Positions 23,973-31,761 of a stretch of DNA of 64,000 nucleotides are shown here, piece by piece. The notes beneath the pieces are model-generated. The model had not been told where the DNA came from. It saw only the letters and a program-made list of their open reading frames with translations, and did not search any database. The DNA comes from a virus: IMG/VR virus record IMGVR_UViG_3300009185_000001, positions 1 to 64,000 of that record. One strand, written 5' to 3'. Numbering within the stretch: position 1 is the first letter of the stretch; every line of letters begins with the position of its first letter. The position numbers and the translations under genes were made by a program.

Positions 23973-24111
23973 AATAATCTCCTATATTATAACTTACCCA
24001 TGTGTTTTTGTCAACTAAAATCTCAGTTAATCCTTCTGATTCATCTTCGACGTAGAATGAATAACGTTTTAAGAACCAAAAACCCCAAGCATCTTTGTGA
24101 TATATTTTCAT
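23959..24111 (-). CDS. Micro-protein
   Basis: A 50-residue open frame (MKIYHKDAWGFWFLKRYSFY...). Its ATG overlaps the upstream stop (ATGA) and its end overlaps the next start, exactly like its neighbours, so it is probably real. Aromatic-rich; looks like a small beta domain. Confidence 0.5.
   Translation of the reverse strand: MKIYHKDAWGFWFLKRYSFYVEDESEGLTEILVDKNTWVSYNIGDYYEVP
23986..24014 (-). promoter_or_regulatory. Possible sigma-70 promoter inside micro-gene
   Basis: On the minus strand TTGACA (24014-24009), 17-base spacer, TATAAT (23991-23986): a perfect consensus, followed by AGGAGAT and the ATG at 23972. It lies within the coding sequence of the micro-gene. Confidence 0.6.
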
Positions 24112-24383
24112 TTGTATTGTTCAAGACCTTTCTCCAAAAGATCTGAAATAACCTGATTAACCGAAATATCTTTATCACAAGATTCTTGAATAAGAAATTC
24201 TATTAGTTCTCTGTCAAGCTCAGATAAATTAATATCAACCGTAGAAAACTTTTCAAGTAAAATTCCTCCATCAGTTTCTTTAATAGAGAACTTATCTCCT
24301 TGTTTAATGTTAAGTTGAGCTAGTTCATCTTCTGTGAATTTAACGCAGACATCTCCTGTTGGTTCTATTGTTTTTTTGATCAT
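24108..24383 (-). CDS. AbrB/SpoVT-like small protein
   Basis: A 91-residue protein. The N-terminal part (PTGDVCVKFTEDELAQLNIK then GDKFSIKE) resembles a swapped-hairpin AbrB-type fold. The C-terminal part (VNQVISDLLEKGLEQ) resembles a ribbon-helix-helix or dimerisation helix. A DNA-binding regulator is possible. Overlaps its neighbours by four bases on each side. Confidence 0.5.
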   Translation of the reverse strand: MIKKTIEPTGDVCVKFTEDELAQLNIKQGDKFSIKETDGGILLEKFSTVDINLSELDRELIEFLIQESCDKDISVNQVISDLLEKGLEQYK

Positions 24384-24721
24384 ATTAATTTTTCTAGTAA
24401 ATCTTTTTCGTTACAAATTAGGTTGCAATCAGTCCAATCTCGGCTTTGAACGCTATCTTCGTATTTGTCGTCAAGAACTGTATACATTGTCTTTAATCCT
24501 TTTTTTGTATCATTACTCAATTTAGATTTTAAAAGAGCCAGAATATCTTTTATATCATCGTCATCCAAATCAAATCTCAACTTACTACCATCATACTTTG
24601 ATCCATAATTAAAGTCAATCATTAATTCTACAGGGGGATGCATTTCACCAAAACATTTTCCAGAAAAATCTGAATAGTAAGTTGCTTCTTCTCGTTGTGC
24701 GGGTTTAGTTGTCTTTTTCAT
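24380..24721 (-). CDS. Hypothetical phage protein
   Basis: About 113 residues starting MKKTTKPAQREEATYYSDF; the in-frame ATG at 24757 lies further inside the upstream gene. It contains KLRFDLDDDDIKDILALLKS. Function unknown. Confidence 0.5.
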   Translation of the reverse strand: MKKTTKPAQREEATYYSDFSGKCFGEMHPPVELMIDFNYGSKYDGSKLRFDLDDDDIKDILALLKSKLSNDTKKGLKTMYTVLDDKYEDSVQSRDWTDCNLICNEKDLLEKLI

Positions 24722-25016
24722 CCATGTGCTCCTTAACTGTTTTCCAAAGTGATTCAATATTGTGACAAATCTCCGTACCGTCTACATCAAAGGCTTTTAA
24801 TGGTTCTTTACCACCAAAGCTAGGTCTTTCGTACATATACCAATCAATCCAATCTTTACCTTCGATTCCAAATACTGATAGTAATAGAGTTCCAAATATT
24901 TCATGGTAAATGTCATCATAGTTCATCAAATCTATGCCTAATTTGTGCATAGAACTTGAACGTTCTCTGCATTTTTCTAAATTGTTAATTAACTTTTCGA
25001 ATTCTTTGTATTCCAT
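24705..25016 (-). CDS. Conserved phage protein
   Basis: A 103-residue protein with LLLSVFGIEGKDWIDWYMYE and DVDGTEICHNIESLWKTVKE, a pattern seen in many large phages without a known role. Confidence 0.55.
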   Translation of the reverse strand: MEYKEFEKLINNLEKCRERSSSMHKLGIDLMNYDDIYHEIFGTLLLSVFGIEGKDWIDWYMYERPSFGGKEPLKAFDVDGTEICHNIESLWKTVKEHMDEKDN

Positions 25017-25017
25017 A

Positions 25018-25272
25018 TTAAAATTCTATTTGCAGTGTTGTAAATACACTTGTTTCCTTGATTTCGTTATTAAAACAATCCAGATCAACACTCATGGCAT
25101 TTGATAAACTAACGATATATTTATGATCTTCATGTAATTTAAATTTATATTGAATATTATTCTTAGATGACAGGTTTTCGGAATATTGTTTTAGGTAATT
25201 TACATTACCATTAAAGCTTACCTGAGCAAAACTAATATTAGCACAACTTAGGAAGATTAAAAGATATTTCAT
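25018..25272 (-). CDS. Small secreted protein
   Basis: An 84-residue protein with an N-terminal signal peptide (MKYLLIFLSCANISFAQ, likely cut after SFA). The mature ~67 residues are probably beta-rich with two Cys in total. It would act in the periplasm or envelope; superinfection exclusion is one possibility, but nothing specific supports it. Confidence 0.5.
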   Translation of the reverse strand: MKYLLIFLSCANISFAQVSFNGNVNYLKQYSENLSSKNNIQYKFKLHEDHKYIVSLSNAMSVDLDCFNNEIKETSVFTTLQIEF

Positions 25273-25865
25273 TAGTTCATTTTCCTGACAAAGAATGTAT
25301 TGAGTCTACTAAAGAAGTTAGATGTTTTATAGCAAATCATACTCAGCCTATTCAACAACCAGAAGTATCCAGAACGCTTTTTTAATTTATATGGAAAGCT
25401 GTTTATCTTTTTTTGATGTTCCTCTTCCCATTTATTCATTTTAATTTTACGGTTTTCATACTTCTCTACCTTGGCTAATTCAAGTTTATCCAGCTTTCCG
25501 TAGATAAAATAAGCATCGAAGTCTACCCAAATGTCTTGTTGATCGTTAAGGTTAAAGGTATCATAAAAAGTAATCTTACCATGAAAATCTACCTTCTTGG
25601 TTTCTTGTTTTATTATTTTTTGATCCTTGACAATATTCCAAGGTTTATGATCTTTTTGCTTCTTTTCTTCTTCTGTATAATAGGTGTATTCGTATTCTAT
25701 TACTTCTTCCAATAGTTCACCATCTTCTGAGATAATGTAAGTTTCTAAACAATTATCCATATCCTTGGTTTGGAATTGAGTTTCGCACCACTTTACAGAA
25801 AGACCTTTAAGTTCATCCGTTAGTGGTAGTTCTTTTTTGCATTTTATATATGAAAACATTCCCAT
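25272..25865 (-). CDS. Conserved phage protein (MGMFSYIKCKKELPL family)
   Basis: A 197-residue protein. The start MGMFSYIKCKKELPL and FQTKDMDNCLETYIISEDGE are typical of a widespread phage family of unknown function. The C-terminal third is basic. It heads a minus-strand operon with its own promoter (25873-25900). Confidence 0.6.
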   Translation of the reverse strand: MGMFSYIKCKKELPLTDELKGLSVKWCETQFQTKDMDNCLETYIISEDGELLEEVIEYEYTYYTEEEKKQKDHKPWNIVKDQKIIKQETKKVDFHGKITFYDTFNLNDQQDIWVDFDAYFIYGKLDKLELAKVEKYENRKIKMNKWEEEHQKKINSFPYKLKKRSGYFWLLNRLSMICYKTSNFFSRLNTFFVRKMN

Positions 25866-25872
25866 AAGTTTT

Positions 25873-25900
25873 ATTCTATATTAAATTTTTATCCTGTCAA
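25873..25900 (-). promoter_or_regulatory. Sigma-70-type promoter
   Basis: Minus strand TTGACA (25900-25895), 16-base spacer, TAGAAT (25878-25873), 8 bases before the ATG at 25865. Confidence 0.6.
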
Positions 25901-26514
25901 GTCCAAAAATATGCTCTCCGTTTAATAAGTTCTATTAAAACTTCTGTATCTCGTTTTTCGATCTCTTCTTCGATTTTATTGACATCTTTATATTTTACTT
26001 CATAAGGAATACCATCATCTACCATTTGAAATAATTTTCTTCCGTTTTCATCCGTTTTAGGTTCAAATATTTCATCAAAACTTCTGTGCGGAGGATAAGC
26101 GTTTTGTAGATCAATTTCCAATTGAGGTCTAATTTTAGTTATATATTCATAAGCTCCTTCCAACCATTTTGCAAATTCACTATGTTTTTCGGTTGCTTCC
26201 CAATCTACAATATCTGCTTTAAATTCTTCTTCATAGAATGCTTTAATAAATTCAAAATTAACACTCACCACCATTTCGGTAACATCAACCCAAGTACGAG
26301 GAATTGCTTTTCTAATACGCTGGTTTTGAGGTTTGAAGATTGGGTTAATCTTATCATAATAGGTCATTCTCCAGCTATAAGGAAACAAATCCCAAGCATC
26401 CCAAAAGCCATATTTTTCAAAAATATAACTCCTTACTTTCCCAAATAGTGTTTCATCTTTTTTTGGAAAGTCTTTCAAGCAGTGATTTTTAGCTATAAAT
26501 TTTTCTTCGTTCAT
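25897..26514 (-). CDS. Conserved phage protein
   Basis: A 205-residue protein. Blocks KYGFWDAWDLFPYSWRMTYY and KHSEFAKWLEGAYEYITKIR suggest a helical, Trp-rich fold found in other phages; function unknown. The start overlaps the upstream stop by four bases. Confidence 0.5.
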   Translation of the reverse strand: MNEEKFIAKNHCLKDFPKKDETLFGKVRSYIFEKYGFWDAWDLFPYSWRMTYYDKINPIFKPQNQRIRKAIPRTWVDVTEMVVSVNFEFIKAFYEEEFKADIVDWEATEKHSEFAKWLEGAYEYITKIRPQLEIDLQNAYPPHRSFDEIFEPKTDENGRKLFQMVDDGIPYEVKYKDVNKIEEEIEKRDTEVLIELIKRRAYFWT

Positions 26515-26795
26515 TTTTTATTCATCCATTTAGTGAATTTTTCAGCAGTATCTTGCAAGTGTTTTTCACAAGCAATCATGGCAGCTTCTTCTGTCTTGTA
26601 AAACTTTTTAGAAAATCTTGTTATCTCATCATCGGTTTTAGAAAAGTAAGTACCAGCAATATACTCTTCACTCTCTCTCGAAAGATAGTTTTGATCTACT
26701 ATATACTCCCATCCAATAACAGGAACTACTGCTGAATACCAATAACCTGAGTTATCATCTAACCATATTCTCTTCCAATTTAGTTTAGTTTTCAT
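26511..26795 (-). CDS. Conserved small phage protein
   Basis: A 94-residue protein: KLNWKRIWLDDNSGYWYSAV and FYKTEEAAMIACEKHLQD. It resembles small beta-alpha phage proteins of unknown role. Overlaps neighbours on both sides. Confidence 0.5.
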   Translation of the reverse strand: MKTKLNWKRIWLDDNSGYWYSAVVPVIGWEYIVDQNYLSRESEEYIAGTYFSKTDDEITRFSKKFYKTEEAAMIACEKHLQDTAEKFTKWMNKK

Positions 26796-26967
26796 TTTTT
26801 AAAACCTGAACAATGAATGCACACAATCCTGCCATGAATATTAGGAATAACACCCAAGAAATCCATATCCATAAAGGAGATAATACCCAAATCCAAGACC
26901 ATGTTATGTTATTTGTTAATTTTAGTCCTATGAAAAGAACTGTTAGTAGTATTGATAGTAATTTCAT
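26785..26967 (-). CDS. Small two-helix membrane protein
   Basis: About 60 residues from the ATG at 26967 (overlapping the upstream stop); a longer frame to 27033 runs inside the upstream gene. Two hydrophobic helices rich in Trp (about 1-18 and 22-52). Confidence 0.45.
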   Translation of the reverse strand: MKLLSILLTVLFIGLKLTNNITWSWIWVLSPLWIWISWVLFLIFMAGLCAFIVQVLKNEN

Positions 26968-27374
26968 TTTAAGTTCAATAAATAGTCTATATGCTTTTGA
27001 AGATTTGTCAAGTCTTCTTCTAAAATTCCGCAAACTTCTAATTTTGCCGTTGGTCCGGAATAACTTTTTCGGTCATGTAATTCTATTTCTGGATAGTATT
27101 TTAAATCAAATGTAAAATAATCTTCAAACACTGGCATGAGTGCTTCAAGATGGAGTCTTTTGGTTTTTTCGTTTTTACTTTTAAATCCGAATTGCCACCA
27201 TAATGAGGATTCTTCTATATCTGGTTTTTCTTTAGCAACCGACATATCTTTCCAATTACCACAATAACGACCATCAGCATACCATATGAATTCAAGATTT
27301 TCAAAACCATGTTCTTTTAGAATTTCTCTAAAAGAATCTACTTTTTTAGTTATTTTGATTAATTCTGGACTCAT
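26964..27374 (-). CDS. Hypothetical phage protein
   Basis: About 136 residues starting MSPELIKITKKVDSFREIL at an ATGA overlap with the upstream gene. Contains FIWYADGRYCGNWKDM and SLWWQFGFKS. Function unknown. Confidence 0.5.
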   Translation of the reverse strand: MSPELIKITKKVDSFREILKEHGFENLEFIWYADGRYCGNWKDMSVAKEKPDIEESSLWWQFGFKSKNEKTKRLHLEALMPVFEDYFTFDLKYYPEIELHDRKSYSGPTAKLEVCGILEEDLTNLQKHIDYLLNLK

Positions 27375-27610
27375 GTAATTTTTTCTAAAAATGTTCTGGC
27401 GATTTGCCCCATGCTTTTCCAATCTTCGTAGGTATCATCACCATCAATATAAATTTCTTCAATTTTCATTATTGCGTCTATTGCTGCGTCTCGTTGATTG
27501 TAAATTTTATTAACTTCCAGCATATTTTCTGTTGCAAGTTTGTCGTAATCTTCGAGCGCTATGCATTTTGTTCCATCAGCCAGTTCTATTATTTGAGGCA
27601 TATGATTCAT
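27371..27610 (-). CDS. Small hypothetical protein
   Basis: A 79-residue acidic helical protein, coupled by ATGA overlaps to both neighbours. No family recognised. Confidence 0.45.
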   Translation of the reverse strand: MNHMPQIIELADGTKCIALEDYDKLATENMLEVNKIYNQRDAAIDAIMKIEEIYIDGDDTYEDWKSMGQIARTFLEKIT

Positions 27611-27912
27611 TTTAAAACTTTTTCTTTTTGTTTCAATATTCTATCCTTTGCTTCAGCCCAAAATTTTTGCCTCTCTTCACTGTCTTTATCAGTTTTAGGA
27701 GTATCGCAAAGATTCCAGAATGCGCTATTGATCATTTTATCTCTTTGTGCATCAGTAACAAACTCGCCCCGCCTATGTGCATAACTCCAAGTATCCGCAT
27801 TCTCTACCAACTCTCTAATACCATCATTATTACAAGATACAATAAACATATTAATCTTGTGCAAAAAAGACTCGTACTGTAAAATTTTTTCTTTGTTTGT
27901 GGGGCTTTTCAT
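27607..27912 (-). CDS. Conserved phage protein
   Basis: About 101 residues starting MKSPTNKEKILQYESFLHK; the longer frame to 27948 would run through the promoter. NADTWSYAHRRGEFVTDAQR and MINSAFWNLCDTPKTD are familiar from other phage proteins of unknown function. Confidence 0.5.
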   Translation of the reverse strand: MKSPTNKEKILQYESFLHKINMFIVSCNNDGIRELVENADTWSYAHRRGEFVTDAQRDKMINSAFWNLCDTPKTDKDSEERQKFWAEAKDRILKQKEKVLK

Positions 27913-27919
27913 ATAGTTA

Positions 27920-27948
27920 ATATTAGCGGAATTGTTAGGACAGGGCAA
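27920..27948 (-). promoter_or_regulatory. Sigma-70-type promoter
   Basis: Minus strand TTGCCC (27948-27943), 17-base spacer, TAATAT (27925-27920), eight bases before the chosen ATG at 27912. Confidence 0.45.
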
Positions 27949-28306
27949 GCCTTTTTACTAGTTTGCCGCTCTCGTCATACATATAATCTTGAATCATATT
28001 ACCAACAATTTCTAAAGAGTCAAGATGAATATCAACAATTTTATGATACCAATCTACAACATAACAGCAAAGATCATAGCTATATATTACCTCTCCCATT
28101 ATATCCAACCCTTCCGAACCGTATATACCTTTTACTACATCGCCCTCATAAACTTCTTTCATGCGCGAATCTAAAATTCCAAGAAATTGCTGAACGGGAT
28201 ATGAGTGCTGAGAAAGCAAACGATCAGGAGCAGTAATATTATCAAGTTCAAAGTATTCAAACTTCTTCTGAATGTTGTCCCAAACTCTAAATTTTTTATT
28301 GTTCAT
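27935..28306 (-). CDS. YopX-like protein 1
   Basis: A 123-residue protein of the YopX family: KKFRVWDNIQKKFEYFELDN, PVQQFLGILDSRMKEVYEGD and SLEIVGNMIQD. These are small phage proteins of unknown role whose C-terminal beta domain carries the YEGD and EVIGN signatures. It is one of four paralogues in the window (29539, 30102, 35503). Confidence 0.7.
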   Translation of the reverse strand: MNNKKFRVWDNIQKKFEYFELDNITAPDRLLSQHSYPVQQFLGILDSRMKEVYEGDVVKGIYGSEGLDIMGEVIYSYDLCCYVVDWYHKIVDIHLDSLEIVGNMIQDYMYDESGKLVKRLALS

Positions 28307-28572
28307 TTATCTTCTCCAAAAATTAATTTGTGTAATTTATCCAACCCTTCTTGATGAACATCCCATTCTCTTTTTAGACCCAAACAATAGCAAATCTTTT
28401 CTGCTAGAGGATAAAGAAAGTCTTGTTCATATTTCAAGTATACATAAAGATAATGAGGTTTTCTGGTCTTAAACAATCTCATTAACCACATGATTATATT
28501 TGCAATAAATTCAGAGATTCTGAATAAACCACCCACTATTACAATACTAACAATTTTTTGTTTGAGTGTCAT
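28303..28572 (-). CDS. Small membrane-associated protein
   Basis: An 89-residue protein with an N-terminal hydrophobic helix (about 8-33, including SIVIVGGLFRISEFIANIIM) and a soluble C-terminus. ATGA overlaps at both ends. No family recognised. Confidence 0.45.
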   Translation of the reverse strand: MTLKQKIVSIVIVGGLFRISEFIANIIMWLMRLFKTRKPHYLYVYLKYEQDFLYPLAEKICYCLGLKREWDVHQEGLDKLHKLIFGEDK

Positions 28573-28883
28573 AAAGGCTTTTGCCAGATTGGATCACTTG
28601 TTACCCATTCTTTCCATTCATTAACGTCTGGTTTGAGATGATATTCTCCAAAAGAATTCCAATCTTCTTCTGTCATTCTGAAATCAGGTCCATTTGTAGT
28701 TTTTAAAGGCATTGCTTCTTCTGGATAGTTATATTTTGCTGTAACTTCAATATTATTAGCAGCAAGTGTTCTCAAAAATTCATCATATTGCTTAAGGATC
28801 ATAAATGAATTACCACCAGCATTCATAAGAGCTTCACCAAGTTGCATGAAGTTCTTTAGATATATATCCACGTTTTCTTCCAT
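28569..28883 (-). CDS. Conserved phage protein
   Basis: A 104-residue protein: helical N-terminus (MQLGEALMNAGGNSFMILKQ) and C-terminal RMTEEDWNSFGEYHLKPD. Similar proteins occur in large phages; role unknown. Confidence 0.5.
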   Translation of the reverse strand: MEENVDIYLKNFMQLGEALMNAGGNSFMILKQYDEFLRTLAANNIEVTAKYNYPEEAMPLKTTNGPDFRMTEEDWNSFGEYHLKPDVNEWKEWVTSDPIWQKPL

Positions 28884-28891
28884 ATTATTTC

Positions 28892-29134
28892 TTAGTTTTT
28901 ATTTCTCTCGTTTTTAAGCATTGCAAGAGTCTTTGTCAATTCTCTAATATCTTTCTCTATTGTCTCTGCCCAATTTTTGTTTTTTAGAGTGGTTCTTCCA
29001 AGACCAGTATCATGTACAGCTAAACACTCTTTAGCATATTCAAGTCCCGCTTCTACAGCGGAAATTGCTGCATATATTGTATCTTTTTCCACTTTCCAAA
29101 TTTCTGGTTGATATTCTATAAAAATTTTGTCCAT
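28892..29134 (-). CDS. Small conserved phage protein
   Basis: An 80-residue helical protein (AISAVEAGLEYAKECLAVHD...) ending in a charged coiled coil. It begins one base after the upstream stop. Function unknown. Confidence 0.5.
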   Translation of the reverse strand: MDKIFIEYQPEIWKVEKDTIYAAISAVEAGLEYAKECLAVHDTGLGRTTLKNKNWAETIEKDIRELTKTLAMLKNERNKN

Positions 29135-29135
29135 G

Positions 29136-29507
29136 TTATTCCTCCCATTCTCCGATTGTTTTCAGAAAAGCCTCTGCGCGTTGGGCAGCGGTGGCCTGTA
29201 GAACAAACGCCCAGTCAGGGGCGGATTCGGGAAGACGTCCGAGGTCGCTGCAAATGCAGAGGTTGTCCATCCACGTTTTGGTAGCTCGCCAAGATTTGAA
29301 GATAGTGCTGGTACGTTCTGCTTCGTGCATAACGTTTAGGTCATTGCAGTAGTTTGGAAGTTGGGCCATCCCATTTTCGTATGTACCGTAAATCGTGGGA
29401 TTATTCGGCGGCGGAAAGCCTTTTGTTAGCTTGAGAGATTCTACAAATACGCAGTCCGTCCACCCACACGTTTCCGCAATTGCAATATTGATTTGTTCGT
29501 TTGTCAT
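29136..29507 (-). CDS. Conserved phage protein with atypical high GC
   Basis: A 123-residue protein of a common phage family: GWTDCVFVESLKLTKGFPPP, QLPNYCNDLNVMHEAE, and ATAAQRAEAFLKTIGEWEE at the end. Its DNA is far richer in G+C than its neighbours (runs such as GCGGCGGAAAGCC), pointing to recent acquisition from another phage. It has its own promoter. Confidence 0.65.
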   Translation of the reverse strand: MTNEQINIAIAETCGWTDCVFVESLKLTKGFPPPNNPTIYGTYENGMAQLPNYCNDLNVMHEAERTSTIFKSWRATKTWMDNLCICSDLGRLPESAPDWAFVLQATAAQRAEAFLKTIGEWEE

Positions 29508-29513
29508 AGTTTA

Positions 29514-29542
29514 ATATTAGAGATTGTTTGAGGAATAGTCAA
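29514..29542 (-). promoter_or_regulatory. Sigma-70-type promoter
   Basis: Minus strand TTGACT (29542-29537), 17-base spacer, TAATAT (29519-29514), seven bases upstream of the ATG at 29507. Confidence 0.55.
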
Positions 29543-29961
29543 GATTTATTTTCTTTTTTAATAAATTCACAATCACTCAACCAACAATCACAAACCAAAC
29601 ATTCTCCATTATGGTCTGGATTACAAGGCAATTGAAAAATATTTCCAACTACTTCAAAGTATTTCATATAATCCATTAAGTCTTCAAAAGTTTCAAAAGC
29701 ATTCTTAGTTCTAACTCCAAAAGATGCTCTGTCTTCAAGCCATACAACTTCACCAAAAAAGTCTACTTTTCCAGTATAGCCAAACCTTACTCTATCACCT
29801 TCATAGATTGGTTTTTTATTCTTGTCATAGAGTCCAGTATATTGCTGAACTGGAAATTTGTCTTGAGTTAGCAATATATTTGGAACTGTAATATTATTAA
29901 GTTCAAAATATTCAAACTTCTTTTGTTCATTGTCCCAAATGCGGAATTTTTTATTGCTCAT
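29539..29961 (-). CDS. YopX-like protein 2
   Basis: About 140 residues starting MSNKKFRIWDNEQKKFEYF, matching the YopX paralogue at 27935-28306 over most of its length (PVQQYTGLYDKNKKPIYEGD, FEVVGNIFQ). A C-terminal extension adds a Cys cluster (CNPDHNGECLVCDCWLSDC) that could bind zinc. The frame stays open to 30042 but that would overlap the upstream micro-gene. Confidence 0.7.
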   Translation of the reverse strand: MSNKKFRIWDNEQKKFEYFELNNITVPNILLTQDKFPVQQYTGLYDKNKKPIYEGDRVRFGYTGKVDFFGEVVWLEDRASFGVRTKNAFETFEDLMDYMKYFEVVGNIFQLPCNPDHNGECLVCDCWLSDCEFIKKENKS

Positions 29962-30112
29962 TTTGTGTTTCCTGCATAGCCTTTTCCATATCACCATAGA
30001 TACTATTTGAGATATAATCTTCTCCTGCATCATATAAAGCATCTATTGCTTTTTTTAGGAGTTTTAATAATTCCAACTCTAATTTTGTTAGTTTTTTATT
30101 GTTAATTTTCAT
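29951..30112 (-). CDS. Micro-protein
   Basis: A 53-residue helical open frame (MKINNKKLTKLELELLKLLK...) between two YopX genes, overlapping each by 11 bases. Position and start codon fit the operon pattern. Confidence 0.45.
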   Translation of the reverse strand: MKINNKKLTKLELELLKLLKKAIDALYDAGEDYISNSIYGDMEKAMQETQNEQ

Positions 30113-30542
30113 TGTTTAAAAGTTCTTTAGATTCGAAGATATTTCCAATTACTTCATAACTATAAGAAAGATATCGAAAATCATCCATATCATCATAACC
30201 TTTATAAGCAATTAGAAAAGCAGCCTTCATTTCCCACCAAACTACCTGTCCTATCTCTAACCCGCCATCAATTGTTTTATATTCTATTTTCCCATCCTTA
30301 ACATCAGGACGAGTAAAACTTCTTTGAACATTGACTATATCACCTTCATAGATTGGTTTTTTGTTCTTGTCGTAGAGTCCAGTAAATTGCTGAACAACAT
30401 ATTCATCACCACCAGAACCATTCTGAAAGTTTTGAAATTGTCCGTTCAAAGTAAGAACATAATGTCCCTGATATCCTTTGTCTGGATAGGTGAATTGTTT
30501 TGCTGGTTTATCCCAAGCTCGGAATTTAAGTTGTCTTTGCAT
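30102..30542 (-). CDS. YopX-like protein 3
   Basis: A 146-residue YopX-family protein: QLKFRAWDKPAKQFTYPDKG, VVQQFTGLYDKNKKPIYEGD, and SYEVIGNIFES. The middle differs from the other paralogues while the YEGD and VIGN segments are kept. Function unknown. Confidence 0.7.
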   Translation of the reverse strand: MQRQLKFRAWDKPAKQFTYPDKGYQGHYVLTLNGQFQNFQNGSGGDEYVVQQFTGLYDKNKKPIYEGDIVNVQRSFTRPDVKDGKIEYKTIDGGLEIGQVVWWEMKAAFLIAYKGYDDMDDFRYLSYSYEVIGNIFESKELLNNEN

Positions 30543-30798
30543 ATTTCTTTCTCTCCATTCTAACTTCTTTTCTCTTCATGTCAAGTTTTTTGATTTGTTC
30601 TTCAAGTTTCTTGTTTCTATGTTTTTCAAAACCAAAATCAAAATCCCCAAAAGGAGTTATCATTTTATAGAGTTTTGTAATTTCTCTATCTAACTTTTGT
30701 AATTTTTTAAAAATGGTCGAAAGTACACGACTCGAACGTGTGCCACTCGTACGTCTACGGCTGTTCTCTCCACCTAAACTAACTTTCGAAATTTTCAT
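30526..30798 (-). CDS. Small coiled-coil protein, start uncertain
   Basis: The open frame begins at an ATG at 30798, but its first ~28 residues (Arg/Ser-rich) are the translation of a tRNA-like sequence at 30714-30788. The protein-like part is the charged coiled-coil downstream; the internal ATG at 30663 (MITPFGDFDFGFEKHRNKKL) is the more conservative start. No family recognised. Confidence 0.4.
   Translation of the reverse strand: MKISKVSLGGENSRRRTSGTRSSRVLSTIFKKLQKLDREITKLYKMITPFGDFDFGFEKHRNKKLEEQIKKLDMKRKEVRMERKKYAKTT
30714..30788 (-). tRNA. tRNA-like element with aberrant anticodon arm
   Basis: On the minus strand: acceptor CGAAAGT/ACTTTCG pairs perfectly, then A73 and an encoded CCA; D-stem GTTT/GAAC with GG in the loop; T-arm ACACG-TTCGAGT-CGTGT perfect. 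Between D- and T-arms there are only 21 bases (AGCCGTAGACGTACGAGTGGC shortened here to its features: GCCGT near the start, GTGGC at the end), which cannot form a normal 5-bp stem with a 7-base loop. It is best read as a rearranged tRNA gene or pseudogene; no anticodon can be assigned. Confidence 0.5.
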
Positions 30799-30822
30799 AA
30801 ATTACTTTGTGAGTATACCCCC

Positions 30823-31065
30823 TTATTTTAGGTAGGCTAATTTAGCTATTGATTTTTCTTTTGTAGGTATCCAGCTATGATACAAAAGATCAGTACATTT
30901 TTTTATTTTATAGATCTTAATAACATTTTTAGAATGATATTTTATAACAAAATCTTTATCTTTTACTTTGAAGAAATATGGATCATCTGCCCAGTATACT
31001 TTCTTTAGTTTACCATTTTTACTAAAAATTCTCCAATATTTGTTAGCATTACAACAATCACACAT
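30823..31065 (-). CDS. Small basic protein with Cys cluster
   Basis: An 80-residue Lys-rich protein starting MCDCCNANKYWRIFSKNGK; beta-rich afterwards. The C-x-C-C start may bind metal. No family recognised. Confidence 0.45.
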   Translation of the reverse strand: MCDCCNANKYWRIFSKNGKLKKVYWADDPYFFKVKDKDFVIKYHSKNVIKIYKIKKCTDLLYHSWIPTKEKSIAKLAYLK

Positions 31066-31105
31066 ATAAATTATCCTCCACTTTTTTAATTTCTGTTTTC
31101 ATAAA

Positions 31106-31312
31106 TTATTTTGGAATTTTCACTTCTCCTGTAAGAACATAACAATTGTGAACTTCTCTAGCAAATTCCATTTTGTTCATTTGATCGTGTAAAATATTAA
31201 TATAATCTTGTTTGTTATCTTCAAAAAGATTTGGATTGAATTTCATATCAGCAATCTTATCACTAAGCATTGCTCGAATCTTATCTATTTGTTTATCAAA
31301 ATGTGTTTTCAT
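31106..31312 (-). CDS. Small helical protein
   Basis: About 68 residues starting MKTHFDKQIDKIRAMLSDK at 31312; a longer frame to 31387 runs inside the upstream gene. Function unknown. Confidence 0.45.
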   Translation of the reverse strand: MKTHFDKQIDKIRAMLSDKIADMKFNPNLFEDNKQDYINILHDQMNKMEFAREVHNCYVLTGEVKIPK

Positions 31313-31535
31313 GTTCTTTGTATATCGCATTGTGCAGAAAAGCAAAAGCATTTTCTGCTCTTTCTCCCCACTCATATTCTCTACCATTAGACCAATCCAA
31401 GCAATTCAAAATTGCCTCTCGATACATATCTCTTTCTTTTTTTATTTTGGAATAAATTTCAAGCCAATCAGCAGGTGATAATTCTTTACATTTAAAATTA
31501 GAATCACCAGTAGTATCACTCATAATATTTTTCAT
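31296..31535 (-). CDS. Conserved small phage protein
   Basis: A 79-residue protein with NCLDWSNGREYEWGERAENA and FAFLHNAIYK, a block I recognise from other phages. A second Met five codons in is an alternative start. Role unknown. Confidence 0.5.
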   Translation of the reverse strand: MKNIMSDTTGDSNFKCKELSPADWLEIYSKIKKERDMYREAILNCLDWSNGREYEWGERAENAFAFLHNAIYKEHENTF

Positions 31536-31539
31536 AATG

Positions 31540-31761
31540 TTAATTTACTTTAATTTTTTGATAACCAATTTCTTCAATTACTTCACCATCTTTAAGCAAA
31601 CGGTGCTTATAGTTCTGATTATAATAACTTTTTAACATACTCCAAGCACCCTCTGCAAATGACTTTTGCATACAATCAAAAGGAAATAAAAGGGTCCATT
31701 TGTTTTGTTCGGGGTTATCAGGATATTCCCAAAGTCTTTCAATTTTATAGAGGCTTTTCAT
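31540..31761 (-). CDS. Small hypothetical protein
   Basis: A 73-residue protein (SLYKIERLWEYPDNPEQNKW...) in the middle of the minus-strand operon. No family recognised. Confidence 0.45.
   Translation of the reverse strand: MKSLYKIERLWEYPDNPEQNKWTLLFPFDCMQKSFAEGAWSMLKSYYNQNYKHRLLKDGEVIEEIGYQKIKVN

Noticed and set aside
30042-30042. Longer start for the second YopX-like protein at 30042
   Set aside because: It would overlap a plausible upstream micro-gene, and the YopX similarity begins only at the Met at 29961.
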